Assembly: GCA_022885665.1 (NCBI GenBank)
Contig: JAGQDJ010000119.1
Location: 105,654-169,653, forward strand
From: Triops longicaudatus
Lineage: Eukaryota > Arthropoda > Branchiopoda > Notostraca > Triopsidae
DNA: 64,000 nt
Direction: 5' to 3'
Shown: piece after piece, positions 39,601 through 51,600 of the stretch
How positions within the stretch are numbered: position 1 is the first letter of the stretch
Layout: every line of letters begins with the position of its first letter
Translations under genes and position numbers: made by a program
Notes under the pieces: model-generated
Database searches by the model: none
What the model was told of the DNA's origin: nothing
Seen by the model: only the letters and a program-made list of their open reading frames with translations

Positions 39601-42600
39601 TTCTCACGTGCCACCTTGCACTGCTGGATCCGTTTCGGAGCTTGACATTCCAGCTACCGTCCAGTCCACTGCTCATGAGGACGTTGTGCAAACCCACTTC
39701 ACTTCAGACGTTGCAACGCCCGTTACTCTGCCTATATTCATCTCGACCGCACCAGTAGACCAGCCTACGGAGCCAAGTGTTACCACTGAACAAACACAGA
39801 TCGAAACTCAAATCTTGCAGACGACGGCCCCAGCTGTTGAAGTTCGCGTGCAGAATTTGAACTTCGCGCCAGTGAGCCCTCAGCTAAGCTTATCTCCGAC
39901 GATTGATACTTCGCGCGTGTCTGGTTCCCGCAGCCCGCTATCCTTTAACGACCCCGATGACATTGTGCTTTCGCCTCAGTGGATGCGCAGGTCACCGGTT
40001 TCACGTACTCGCAGTCTAGGAGAGCATTCGTCTTCACTCCAACTTTCACCCACTTCTCCAAGCTTGAGCCTGCGTTCCCTTAGCTTCCAAGAAGAAGACG
40101 TAAGCCCTAAAACTACCGAACCTCTTCCAATGTCACCCTCTCCATTGGGAACATCGCAAACTGATGGAAGCTCGAAAGCTTCCGCTGCCCAAGAAACTTC
40201 GACCACCTCCGCCGAAGAAGGAGAGATTTATTGGCGCTTGCGTGAAAAGAAGAAGAAAAAGAAGCGCACCAGTTCCCACAAAACAGAACAACAGTCTGTT
40301 GAAATCGTTGACCCTGTTTTATCCAGTCCCGACGGAACGGCTCCGGAAGACAGTGCTAAAACAACCCAAGCACCAGTATCACCAACTATCTTTGCAACGG
40401 AAGTCACAACCGTAACCCAGAAAATTAGCGTCACCCTAGAGAAACAACCCACTTCAGTCACCGAGGCAGCAGCTATCGTTACTGTAGCCGCTCCTGAACC
40501 CGCGTCTGTGGCACAAGAACCATGCGTAGCACCCAGCGAGGTCAGCCAACCTCCGCCCAAACGCACCTGGGCCACAGATGATGCGTGGATGAGCGTGCTC
40601 GACGATAATGCTGCTTTTGCCTTCGATGACGATGACGAAGAAGAAGTGACTCAAGTTTCTCAGGTTACAAATGCTCCCAAGCCCGTTGCAGAAAAACCAG
40701 CCCAAGTGGAAGAAACTCCCATTGCTGGCTCTGATACGCCAATTGCTAAGGTGGAAAGCTCGAAGGAACCTGAACTTAAACCTACCGATGAAGTTGTGAA
40801 GGCTGAAACCGCTGCAGTAAAGGAAGAACCGGCCAAGAAACTGGAACCCAAGCCCTTTAGCTTGAAGGCCGATGATGACTGGATGGCTATGTTAGATGAA
40901 GATGATATGGGTAATTTTGACGACGACGAAGATGTGCCAGCTGCTTCTGCACCCATTGAAGAAAGTTCAGCTCCAGTTGTTTCAGAAAGTTGTACAGTCA
41001 CCGTTGAAGAAAAGCCGACGGAGAAAATCCCAGAAGCAGTGCCGGCTGAGAGTGTGGACAAACCTGCTGTGCAAGCAGCCAAATATGTCCTTCCCAGCGA
41101 CTTTAGCGATGCTTTCTTAGACATTTTGGATAACCAAGAAATGGACTGGGGTGATGACGACGAAGAACCGACACCTGCAGCACCCGCCAAAGCACCGGTT
41201 ACCACTACCGTATCATGGGCTTCATTGGTAGCCACTGGCAAACCTGAACCCAAGGCTGAAGTAGCGTCGCAGAGTATTGTCGCTCAAGCACCTAAACCTC
41301 TGCCAACCTTGGTGGTTATTGGTGGAACCGAGGAAGTCGCACCAGCTGAGCCAGTCGATCCTGACGCTTTCCACATAGACCGTCGTGAAAGACGTCGTCG
41401 TAAGTGGCGCGCGTCTCAGTCTGAATCTCACGACACCGACGCTAGTGAAACGCAAGATAGCCAGGAACGGAGTGGAGCGTTGCCTGAGTCTTCTACTTCC
41501 GGTGCTTCGGATAAGGAAGAGCAATTACCCGAGGGAAAGACCGAGGTTAGTTCGAGTCTGAAAGCTAATGTCTCCGCCGAGACTCACGACGACGCGGATT
41601 CCGAATCTGAAGAACTTGTAGCTACTGTCACGCTGCGCCCCAAGAAGGTAATTTCCAAAGCTGTGCGTGAAATCGAGCAACGCCGTCGCAAGGCGCGTAT
41701 TTCCGAATCGGAAAAGGAAGCGTTGGAAATTGCCTTAGCTATTGAGCAAGAAAAGGCTTTGCCATTACTGAAAGAAGACGTATTACCACTTAACATGATG
41801 CAAGACCAATGGCCAGATCCTTCTCTTTTAGCTACTAGACAAATCGAAGCCACAGCTGCGGTGGAAATCCCGTTTTTCATCCGTGAAGCTACCGAGGTTT
41901 CTACAGAAGTTCCTGCAGTGATGTCCTGGGCAGGCTTGGTAGCAACGGGCAAACCGAAAGAAATTCCTGTAGAAGAGCCTGAGGAAAAACCACTGCCGTC
42001 GGCACGACCTCTTCCCTCGCTCGTTGTTATCGGTTCAGTTGAAGAACCCGAGCATGCACCTGTTGACCCTGAAGGCTTCCAAGAAAGCTTGAATCGCAAA
42101 CAGAGACGCCAACGCAAGTGGCGAAGCTCGCAATCGGAGTCTCAAGACGTGGTTAGCGAAAGCGAACTTGTGGAAGAAGCGCAAGCGGTTCAAGAAGTTA
42201 TCTCAGAAACCGTTGAAATTGAAGAAAAGAAACCAGTCACCCTTCCCAACGCCATTGAAGAGCCGGAGGACGAGAGTGTGGACCTTAGCCCAGCAGCATA
42301 CGCTAAGAAGGAAAAAACGCCCAAAGTCCTCATTGGCGTTAAAGAGCTCGAACAGCGCAAGAGACGCTCGCGGTTATCCGAATCTGAACGCGAAGCACTG
42401 CAATTGGCCGATGCTATTGAGCACGGTGCTCCTTTGCCCAAAACCCCGCAACCAGTGGCACAGTGCGACCACTTGAACAATCTCTTCTCTGACTCCTGGC
42501 CTGATCCGTTTTATTTCTTGGCCCGAGATGTGGAGAAAGACTGGAGGGGTTTGCTTCCAGTTGAATCAGGAGCTACTGTTTTAACTCAAGCACAACAGCA

Positions 42601-45600
42601 ACCACAACAGAGACCAGCAGAAACTACATCAGCAGTAGCAGGAACCCAACCGACTTTATCATCCCATGACACATACTTACGTAATCTGCTGATAGATTCT
42701 TGGCCAGAATATCCCACTTGCGATAGCAAGGTCTTGAGCTTGTTCAGTGAGGCACCGGTGGAAGTTAAGCTACCCGGAGAGGAAACTGTAAGTTGGGCGA
42801 AACTTGTAGCTACAGGCAAACCGAAGCCTCAGCCGACTGTAGAATCCGAAGAAGATGTTAAACCGCGTGAACTTAAGCCTTTACCGACATTAGTTGTCGT
42901 GGGTGAAACGTCGGCGCCAGAAGAACGTGCCGACGCTGATCCAGAAGCTTTCCGCGTGGACCGACGTGAGAAACGCCGCCGTAAATGGCGTTCATCGCAG
43001 TCAGAATCGCAAGATTACACCGACGATGAGCAAGTTGCTGTACAAACAGAAGAGATCGAAGTGGTCCAAAGACCTACCGTAGTCCCAGAAGTGAAACCAG
43101 AAGAGGAACAAGAAACTGAAGAATATGACAGTGCTGCTGTTGTATCCAAACCGACCAAAGTACCCAAGGTTTCACGTAGCGTACGGGAAATTGAGCGTCG
43201 TCAACAACGCGCGCGTCTCTCCGAGTCCGAAAAAGACGTGCTCACTTTAGCCGAGCAGATTGAACGAGGAGTTCATGATCCAACCCCTGTAAGCAAAGTG
43301 ACAGCTGCTACAACGGTCAGCGTTTCGGCCGATCCTGAAAAGATTGCAACAACCTATTGGTCTGAGCAATTTGTCTACGAAGACGCGGAGCGCGCTTTCC
43401 ACGAAGCGGCTGCGAAAAAGAGTAAACCCGCATCCAAAAAATTGGTTAAAGAAAAAGATCAAGCGAAAAAGGAAGAAAGCTCACCCGTTACGGACATTCA
43501 TTTGAAAGACAAACCCTTGTTGGCTACACCCCCAGTCTTACCTAGTAATGTGTCTCAAACTGAGGCTGGTAGTGCAGATTTACCGTCAGGCTTAGCTCGT
43601 TGGTCTACAGAAAGCATCTACTTGAGTCTCGAAACATCGGCACCGACAGACGTCGACCATCTTTCTAGACAAAAGGTGGGCAAAGTCCCTGATTTTCGTT
43701 ATCCCAATCCCCAGGTCGTTGCTTTTGGGTTGGCAGATATCTCTTTCAAGAGTTGTACGAATGACGTTTTTATGTTATGGCTAAACATTAACATGTTATG
43801 TGTGTCACGAGAAAAACTGTGCAAATGAGAGCTGCCACTTATCTCGTACCCCAGTAATCTTTCCTTGAGGTATCCCCATTCACTAAAATTGCACCGCTTG
43901 AGCTTGCCTAGCTATTGACGCGTTTGCATCCGATGCGAGTAAATACGTTTTGATGCTTGTGAACCAAGTGGCTAGAGAAAACCTAATTTTGACAAATAGG
44001 AAGTGTTTTATAGCTTGCGTTGCTTGGTCGGAATCCGCATGGAAATGCATGACAGTTTTCTGTATGGTTTGGATAGCCTACTGATATATTTTTTCTTTTT
44101 TCACCCAACTTTTAGCAGTCCACCATCACCTCCGAATACGAATTTATGCAAAACCAAGTACAACAAGTTGAAAGTGCCATCCATGCGCTCAATGATTCTG
44201 AAGTCGAATCTGCTGCCAGCCAGTTAGAGGTACCGTGTTTTACAAAGAATTGTAAAAGAAGGGGTCTAACGATTGGGTGCTTTAGTCATTGATTACGTGT
44301 TTGTCCGCTTTGGAACCATGTATGGTAACGCTCGACTCCCAAGCTTCGACTTTAGCTCAGGATAGCGAAATTCAACTACTTAAAGCTAATATTGCGGGAT
44401 TACGAACACGTGTTACCACGCTCATATCAAAAGCCTATCGTCAAAAATCTGCCTTAGAAGTAAGTTTTTGTTTTAGACAAAAAATCGGATGCTAATTAGC
44501 TCGATGTATAGAGCCGACTTAGTGCTAAACTCCGTCGTCAAAACGAAATGCAAAATTATCAAGAATTGATAGCTGAATTAGATCGCTGGCTTACGCTAAC
44601 CCATACAGCAGTATCCAACGAATTGCCAAAATGGTCTTCTGTGCAACGAATCCGTTCTGATATTGAGTCCAGCAAGGTACGATTAATTTCATGATTTTTT
44701 ATTATTTTTGTTTCGGATATACTGATCTCGCATTTTGTATATATCCACTTGCACCTGAATTTGATGACATGTAACCACGCTTCAGCAATTGGAGCAAGAC
44801 CTCGTGGAACGGGAAACTCAATTGCGCCGAATGATTGAACAGTGCAATCAACTACGGTCCGAAGCCGACGTTGAACCGTTAGCTGACCAGTTATACCAGC
44901 ATTTGAACATGCTTCAGAATGCTTTGATCCAAGCTCGCTCTCGGTTGCATTTACGACTCGTAGATTTACAGGTATGAGGCCTGCTGGCCCGGGACGGAGT
45001 ATCCTCCCGCTTCCCGCTTCTATGTAGTGATACCATGAATATTATGATCAGTTCTACCCCTTGCCTTTACGTGCTTCCCTATATTATCACTGTCGCTAAT
45101 TATCATCACCACTGCAAATCCACGACTGCCTATCTTTTCTGCTTATCCGACATGACCACTTGCGCTACATTCAATTTAGTCTTGTCACTTCGCCCGGGTA
45201 TGGGAAAAACCCTCGACATGGTTGTGCTTCTTTACATACAGGAGGAGAAAAGAATATCAGCGTTGTTTTCTATACTTCAGGGTGGAGTGCAAATACACTG
45301 TTGGCGCCTTTTTGTTTTTTCTCCACGTTTGACATTGACTGGGATTCTTGGTTTCACTGCAAAACGGGGACTGGTGGCTTTTTCTTTTCGATTCCTCCCT
45401 TTCCCTAGTCTCTTCTGGCCAAAAAAAAAAAGAAAAATACTATTTGTTCATTTTTTTATGTTGTATAGTAATGTTACGAGAGATTATCATAAAAATCTTC
45501 ATGAGACGTTAGGAAAACATTTTGGGGGACAAAGTTTATTTGCCTCTTATATTTTTGCACTTCTACTCACTTTGTTGTAAAAATTTACTTATTAATGCGC

Positions 45601-48600
45601 TTCAACATCCGTAGGCATTGTTGCAAAAGGCATTAGAGGCTGAAGAACAAACGACAAGTGAACAGTTAAGTCCTGAACAAGAGGCTAAACATTTTGAATC
45701 GACTTCTACACCTGTTGTAACTGTCAGCCGATTTGAGGATCTTAGCGAACCCACAAGCCACGTGCAAACTATTAGTCAACCTACTAGTACAGTACAAGTC
45801 CGCAATTCTGTTGTCCGAACCACCGTACATACTACCGTAATTCAAGAACCTGAGCAGGTCATTGTTGAAAGCGTCTCAGAGTCCACAGATGGACATGTGC
45901 CTACTTCACTAACGAGCTTTACGGTGCAATCCTCACAAGCACCAGAATCACCTCAACTGCCAAATATAATAAACCCTAGAACGCATGAGTCAAACATTAG
46001 CGAAGATACAGAAGAATCTCGTCAAGTCGCAGACTTCGAGTTAGTGTTGTCGCAATATACCACACAATGCCCTGATAGTGAAGAATCTTCCACAAATGTC
46101 GTACTCGAGCATTTGACACCGGCTAAGGTGGCTCAGACTGAACGCGGGGATTTAACAGATGTTCAAGTGACGGTTGGGGATGAAACCGGCACAGGTCAAG
46201 CGGAAATCACCATTACACGCGTAGTACGTCAAATACGACGACGTGTTATCCGCAAGATTGTTATTATCGACGGGATAGAAAGCGTAACGGAAGAAATCAT
46301 TGAAGAACCTGTCGAAGTTAGTACAACCCAAGAAACGTCTGTATACACTACCTCGGAAGACAGGGTTTATTCCGAGGCATTCTCTGTTGAAGATGAGACA
46401 CCTGGAGCATTCGGTACCACACAAACCGCCTCCATTTTGTCCGCGACTGTGACCCCTATTGTCGAAGAGCCACAGGATTCAGACAAGGAAAATGACGCGG
46501 AAGGATGGGAAATCTTAGAAGTACCTGAAGAATCGGTTTCGGAAGACGTAAGTGTGGAATGGAATGAAACTGTGGAACCATCAGTGGAGGATTCCACTCC
46601 ATCTCGTAGAACAGAAACAACCACGAGCGTAGTAATAACGGAAATTCAAGCAAGTGAGGAAGTGCAAGACACTTGTAGAGCTTCTCCGCGCGACTCGAAA
46701 CAAGAACACGGTGGACTTATCGCCGGTGTCTCGGACGAAAATGCTGGACAGCCTGAAAACGTAAAAGCGTCTGAAATCTTTCATCAAAAGCAAGTCTTGC
46801 GTCAAGTTGATATTCATCAAGCCCAAGCACTTACAGGACAGACGCGGGAACCAGAAGGTGATATCGTTCAAGTAGAAAAGGAGGACATTGTTCCAAGTGA
46901 AAAAATGGAGCCACGATCTGTGAAACTTCAGGAGAAAGAACCAGAATTAATAGACGAAATAGTACAACCTGAAAAGGGAAACGCCTTGCCGAGCAAAACG
47001 ATCGAATTACAGCCAGCAAACGATCAAGAACCAGAAAGAATCTCCAGAAATGAAGAACGTGAGCAGATTAGTGCCGGATCACCGATCGTGCACGCAGGAG
47101 ATGGAACTGTCTCCACCACTCTTGTAAGAGGCCCTGCTACATCAACGGTCTCCAGACCTGAAGAGCCTATTAGTGCAGAAGTCACGATCATACAACAGCA
47201 GATCGTGTTATTGCCTGAAAAATCTAAGACTGAAGGAAATGCTCGCCAAGAAATACACCAAGCAGAAGAACCAAAATCGCCCAGTCGTGTCTGTGATGAT
47301 GAAGAGAAGCTTACAGATTTAACACCTGAATCTGACACTCAAGGCTCCTTGACTACAACGACTATCACAGAGGTCATCCGAGATACCTCTCCTGAACGAT
47401 CTTCGACTGTGGAAGTCATGCAGCTCGTCGGTGTCGGTAGCCTGCTTCCTCAGGATTCCGCGGAAACACCATTAGAGCATGGAAAACTTGTTGTTTCCGT
47501 TGACGTTGCGGAGCCAAGACGTTTAGAAATCTTACCAGCCAATCAGATGCTAGATGCACCTACAGACAAGGCGATTGAAAGGAGTCCTAAATTAACTGAA
47601 CAAAACCAGTCACAAGCTAGCGGAGGTATTGACACCATCACAGAAAGAACGGACAGACCTGTGGAAGTTTTGAGTGAAGCAGTGAGCGTGGACTCGGCTG
47701 TCGATTCGAATGTGAATGTCGTTGTTATCCCAATATCGCACCATCAAGCTACGCAATCCGTCATTTCATCTCTTCCGCTCACTACAGAATCCAGAAAATC
47801 GGAACCGGTTAGCTTTTTCATCCAATCTCCTCAGACAGAATTTGAAGTCACGGAGCGAATTAAGCTGACAACACCAACTTCCTCAACTCGAGATGGACAG
47901 ACAGACATCCCCGCACCTGATCCATTAATGACTCCTTTAGCACCGTTTTCTTTTTGGACTGCCCATCAATCACAAGAGCCTAAACGTGACGAAACCTTAC
48001 CAGGATTATCCGTTGAAGAAATCTGGGCTGTCGCTGCCCCTGGCGTAAGTCCCGTAGCCATAGACGATCGCAGTTTACCAGAGATTAATTCTGCAGCTCC
48101 TTCCTACGCCTATGAGCTAGCTGGCGTTACTTTGGAAAATTTTGAGTTACCTCTTCCCAGTAAACCGGAGTCGATCACTACTCCTACTCTTCAGCAAATT
48201 GACTTAATTACAGCGGTCCCAGCTGAAATTCCCGCCAAGCCTTCGTCTGCTGAAAAAGATCAGTACAGCTTCATGATTAGCTCTCCTAGTTTGGAATTCC
48301 AAGCAACGGAACGTACCACACATTCATCTTCACAACCCTTGGCGTCTGAACAGCCGTTCATTCAGCTAAGCGAAACCCATGAAAATCTGCCTTGTTTTGA
48401 ATCTTCGACCCGTTGGATCCAATTTACTTCACAAGAACCTAAATCTCCGAAAAATCTGCCCCAACTCTCGGAAGAAGACATTTGGGGAGTTGCAAAACCA
48501 TTGGCCAGCTCTTCCGTTGCAAATGCACCGGAATTTGAAAGTACTAGTACCAGCCTCTTTTACGACATTGGCATGGCACCGTTAGAAAGTTTCGAGTTAC

Positions 48601-51600
48601 CTGTACCGGCCAAGAGTGATATTGCTGTCCGACCGAGTCTTCTCCAAACCGACTTACTGGCGACCATTCCTACAGATCTTCCTATAAAATCTCCTGTTTC
48701 TCAAGCAGATACGCTGAGTTTCTTTACGCGATCGCCGAACGCGGAATTTGCATTGGCTGAGCAAGTCAAAGTATTGCCGTCATCGTCCGAAACGCTGCAA
48801 GAGAAAGCACCTACGGAAAAAGCCTTAGAAAATCTTCCAGGATCATCGTTCGAACCATCATTTACTTCGTTTACCCAACAGACTACCGATAAAGACACAT
48901 CACCTTTCGAATCTTCGTCCCGGTGGGTCACATTTACATCACAAGAGCCTAAATCCCCAGAAAACTTACCCCAACTTTCCGAGGAAGATATTTGGGGTGT
49001 TGCGAAATCTCCATCCGAATTTGTTTCTGATGACAATGTATCTGATTCACAAACCGTTTATTCCAACGTATATTACGACATTGGCATTGTACCTCTAGAA
49101 AGCTTCGAGTTACCTGTCCCTGCTAAGAGTGACGTTGCTATGCGACCGAGCCTTCTTGAAACCAACTTGATAGCCTCCGTTCCAACTGAACTTCCTCGTA
49201 AATCGCCCACTTCCACAACAGATTCACTTAACTTCTTCATCCGATCGCCGAACACAGAATTTGAAATGGCAGAACGAGTCAAAGTGTCATCACCATCTTT
49301 GCCGTCAGAGACCGAAGCGCAGCAAGAAAAGATGCCTGCTGAATTGGTGAGCCCTCTATTACATTTAACTTATGTACCATTGGTGCATGCCGTAGAAGTT
49401 AAACAGGACAACAGTCTACCCGAAATCCCTGTTGAAGAAATTTGGTCAGCTGCAATACCAAGTACCTTAGCGGAAAAAGTCCAATTTGACGCACCGGATT
49501 CTTTGATTTCTGTAACAAAATATAGTTCAGTAACAGCTATCATAAGTGAAGAAAAATTGGAGCAACAGCCAGAAAATTCAAACCAAGAGGGAAGAAATTT
49601 GGAAACAGAAGTTGTTGAAGTTAAAGCCACGCCCATAGAAATTCCCGGAGGTAAATCCCCGTTAGAAACGTCCTCTTTCATGTCGTCGTTTGGTCAAGAC
49701 AGTACTACAGAAGGAAAAGAATCTCCTGAAATTATCGAAATCGCGCTTTCAGACAAACAAATTTTGAATGCCCCATCTTTGCGGGATATTGCTCCAGACA
49801 CCACGCTAACTCAACAGACGGCTGAGACTATCGCCGCGCGACCGAAGGAGCAAAGTGAATCTAATGTTGTACTCACAGAAGTGAATGAACCAGCGAAACA
49901 GTTTGCTACATCTGACCTCACTCAACCTAAACAAAAAGAGAAGAGAGATAAAAAGAAAAGGAAAAAGGAAGAAAAGAAGACACCAGCAACTTCGCAGTCA
50001 CCTATTGCTACAAGCACTGACTCACGTTTACCGAATCCTGGTAAACTTTCGGTGGACATTCAAAAGAGCGGCTATCGTGTTCGTAGCTCGCGTGAAGAAC
50101 CCGTAGAGACTTCAGTTTTGTCTGAAGAATTCGAAAGTGTCGGAGATCGCACTGGAATCAAGAGAGATGAAACTGAACCAGTAGGACAGTCAGTTATGTC
50201 ACCTGAAGACGAAGCCATTCTCCAACTGGGTCAGCAAGTAGTTGAGTTGATGCCCAACATTATTAATCAGCTAGCTTTAACCGAAACCCATTTGCAATCT
50301 TTGACTCCCCAACAACACGCTACTTCGACATCGCCCGTGCCGAAAGTGACAGATCAGATTGAGAGTAAACGTCCTGCGTTAGCATTGGATACAGCGATTG
50401 CTTCCTCGTCACAACGTGGTGAGAGAAAGATTCCGTCACCTACCCTGGGAGAAAACACGACCGGTCCACCGTTTGGTGAAAGCTTGGATCTGGCTTCCCC
50501 TGCTTTAGTTCTTAACCAAACCTTCAGTCCCGTTTTTCCTCCTAGCGCTGCTGAGCAAGAGTTGCAAATCCAGTGGCAAGAAGTCCAGTCTTTGTTAACC
50601 AGTCGCCTCCAGCATTTGCAGAACGCGCGTTCGAACATTCACACCTCCAGCGTGAGGTTTTTAGCCACGGTAACGCAAGTTACGGTGGAAGAATCGGTCG
50701 AAGAACGCCAAGTTAAGCTCAACGATAACTTGTCCGCTTTGCGTACCGCTATCCAGCGGAGGGAAATCGTCGTGATCCAAAAGGTCATCATTACCATTGT
50801 CCGTACAGTAACGGAATGGTTGGAGACGATCGAATACCGGGTTTACACGATTAAGCAGATGACGAGCATTGACCGTAAAATCGAAGAATGCAAGAGCTTG
50901 AAGGAAGAAATACGCGTGGTGGAAGAAAGCTTGCAAACTTTGGAGGAAGTCTCGGAATTGGCTGTGGAAGTAGTTAACGAAGATATGAAGGTTTTGATCC
51001 ATAAATGCGTGCAGTCTTTACAAGAACAGGTTCGCGTTGTGAACGAAGTCACGAAGCGTAGCGAGGAGGAAATACAAGCGATACAAATGCGATGGGAACA
51101 GTTCTTGCAGTCCATCGACGCGGAAGCCAATCAAATCGAGCATTTGCAATCCCAGTGGCAAACCTTTTTGACGCAGTCAACGCAAAACGAGCGTCCTTTG
51201 GATTTACGATTGCAAGAACTGGAAGAGTTGGAAGTGCGCGTGCAGAATACGCTACAAACCCTGGAGAATTTAATCACTTCAGGCGGGAACTTGGTACGGG
51301 AAATTCCGTTCTACGAAATCCCTCCCAATATTTACGAACTTTACCATACTGTGCAAGCGGTGGAGCGTGACATCCAGCATGAACGGGATAAGCTTTTGCG
51401 TGCCTCCACTTTACTGGCCGAGTACACGGAAACGTTGGAAGAATTCGAGGAAATTGTGAACCTGGCGGCTGCTTTATTGGAGACTCGCGTGTCAGCTTCG
51501 TGTTTAACTAGCGCTCAGCAAGAGCTTGCTAAGCGCGATAAGTTTTTCCAATGTCTCAGCCATTGTCGCCAAGTGCTTGATACATTATATCCCCATTTGG

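Noticed and set aside
45181..45240. P-loop-like string PGMGKT in the intronic frame at 45035
   Set aside because: It lacks the full GxxxxGK[ST] pattern and any fold around it; it lies in a probable chance frame.
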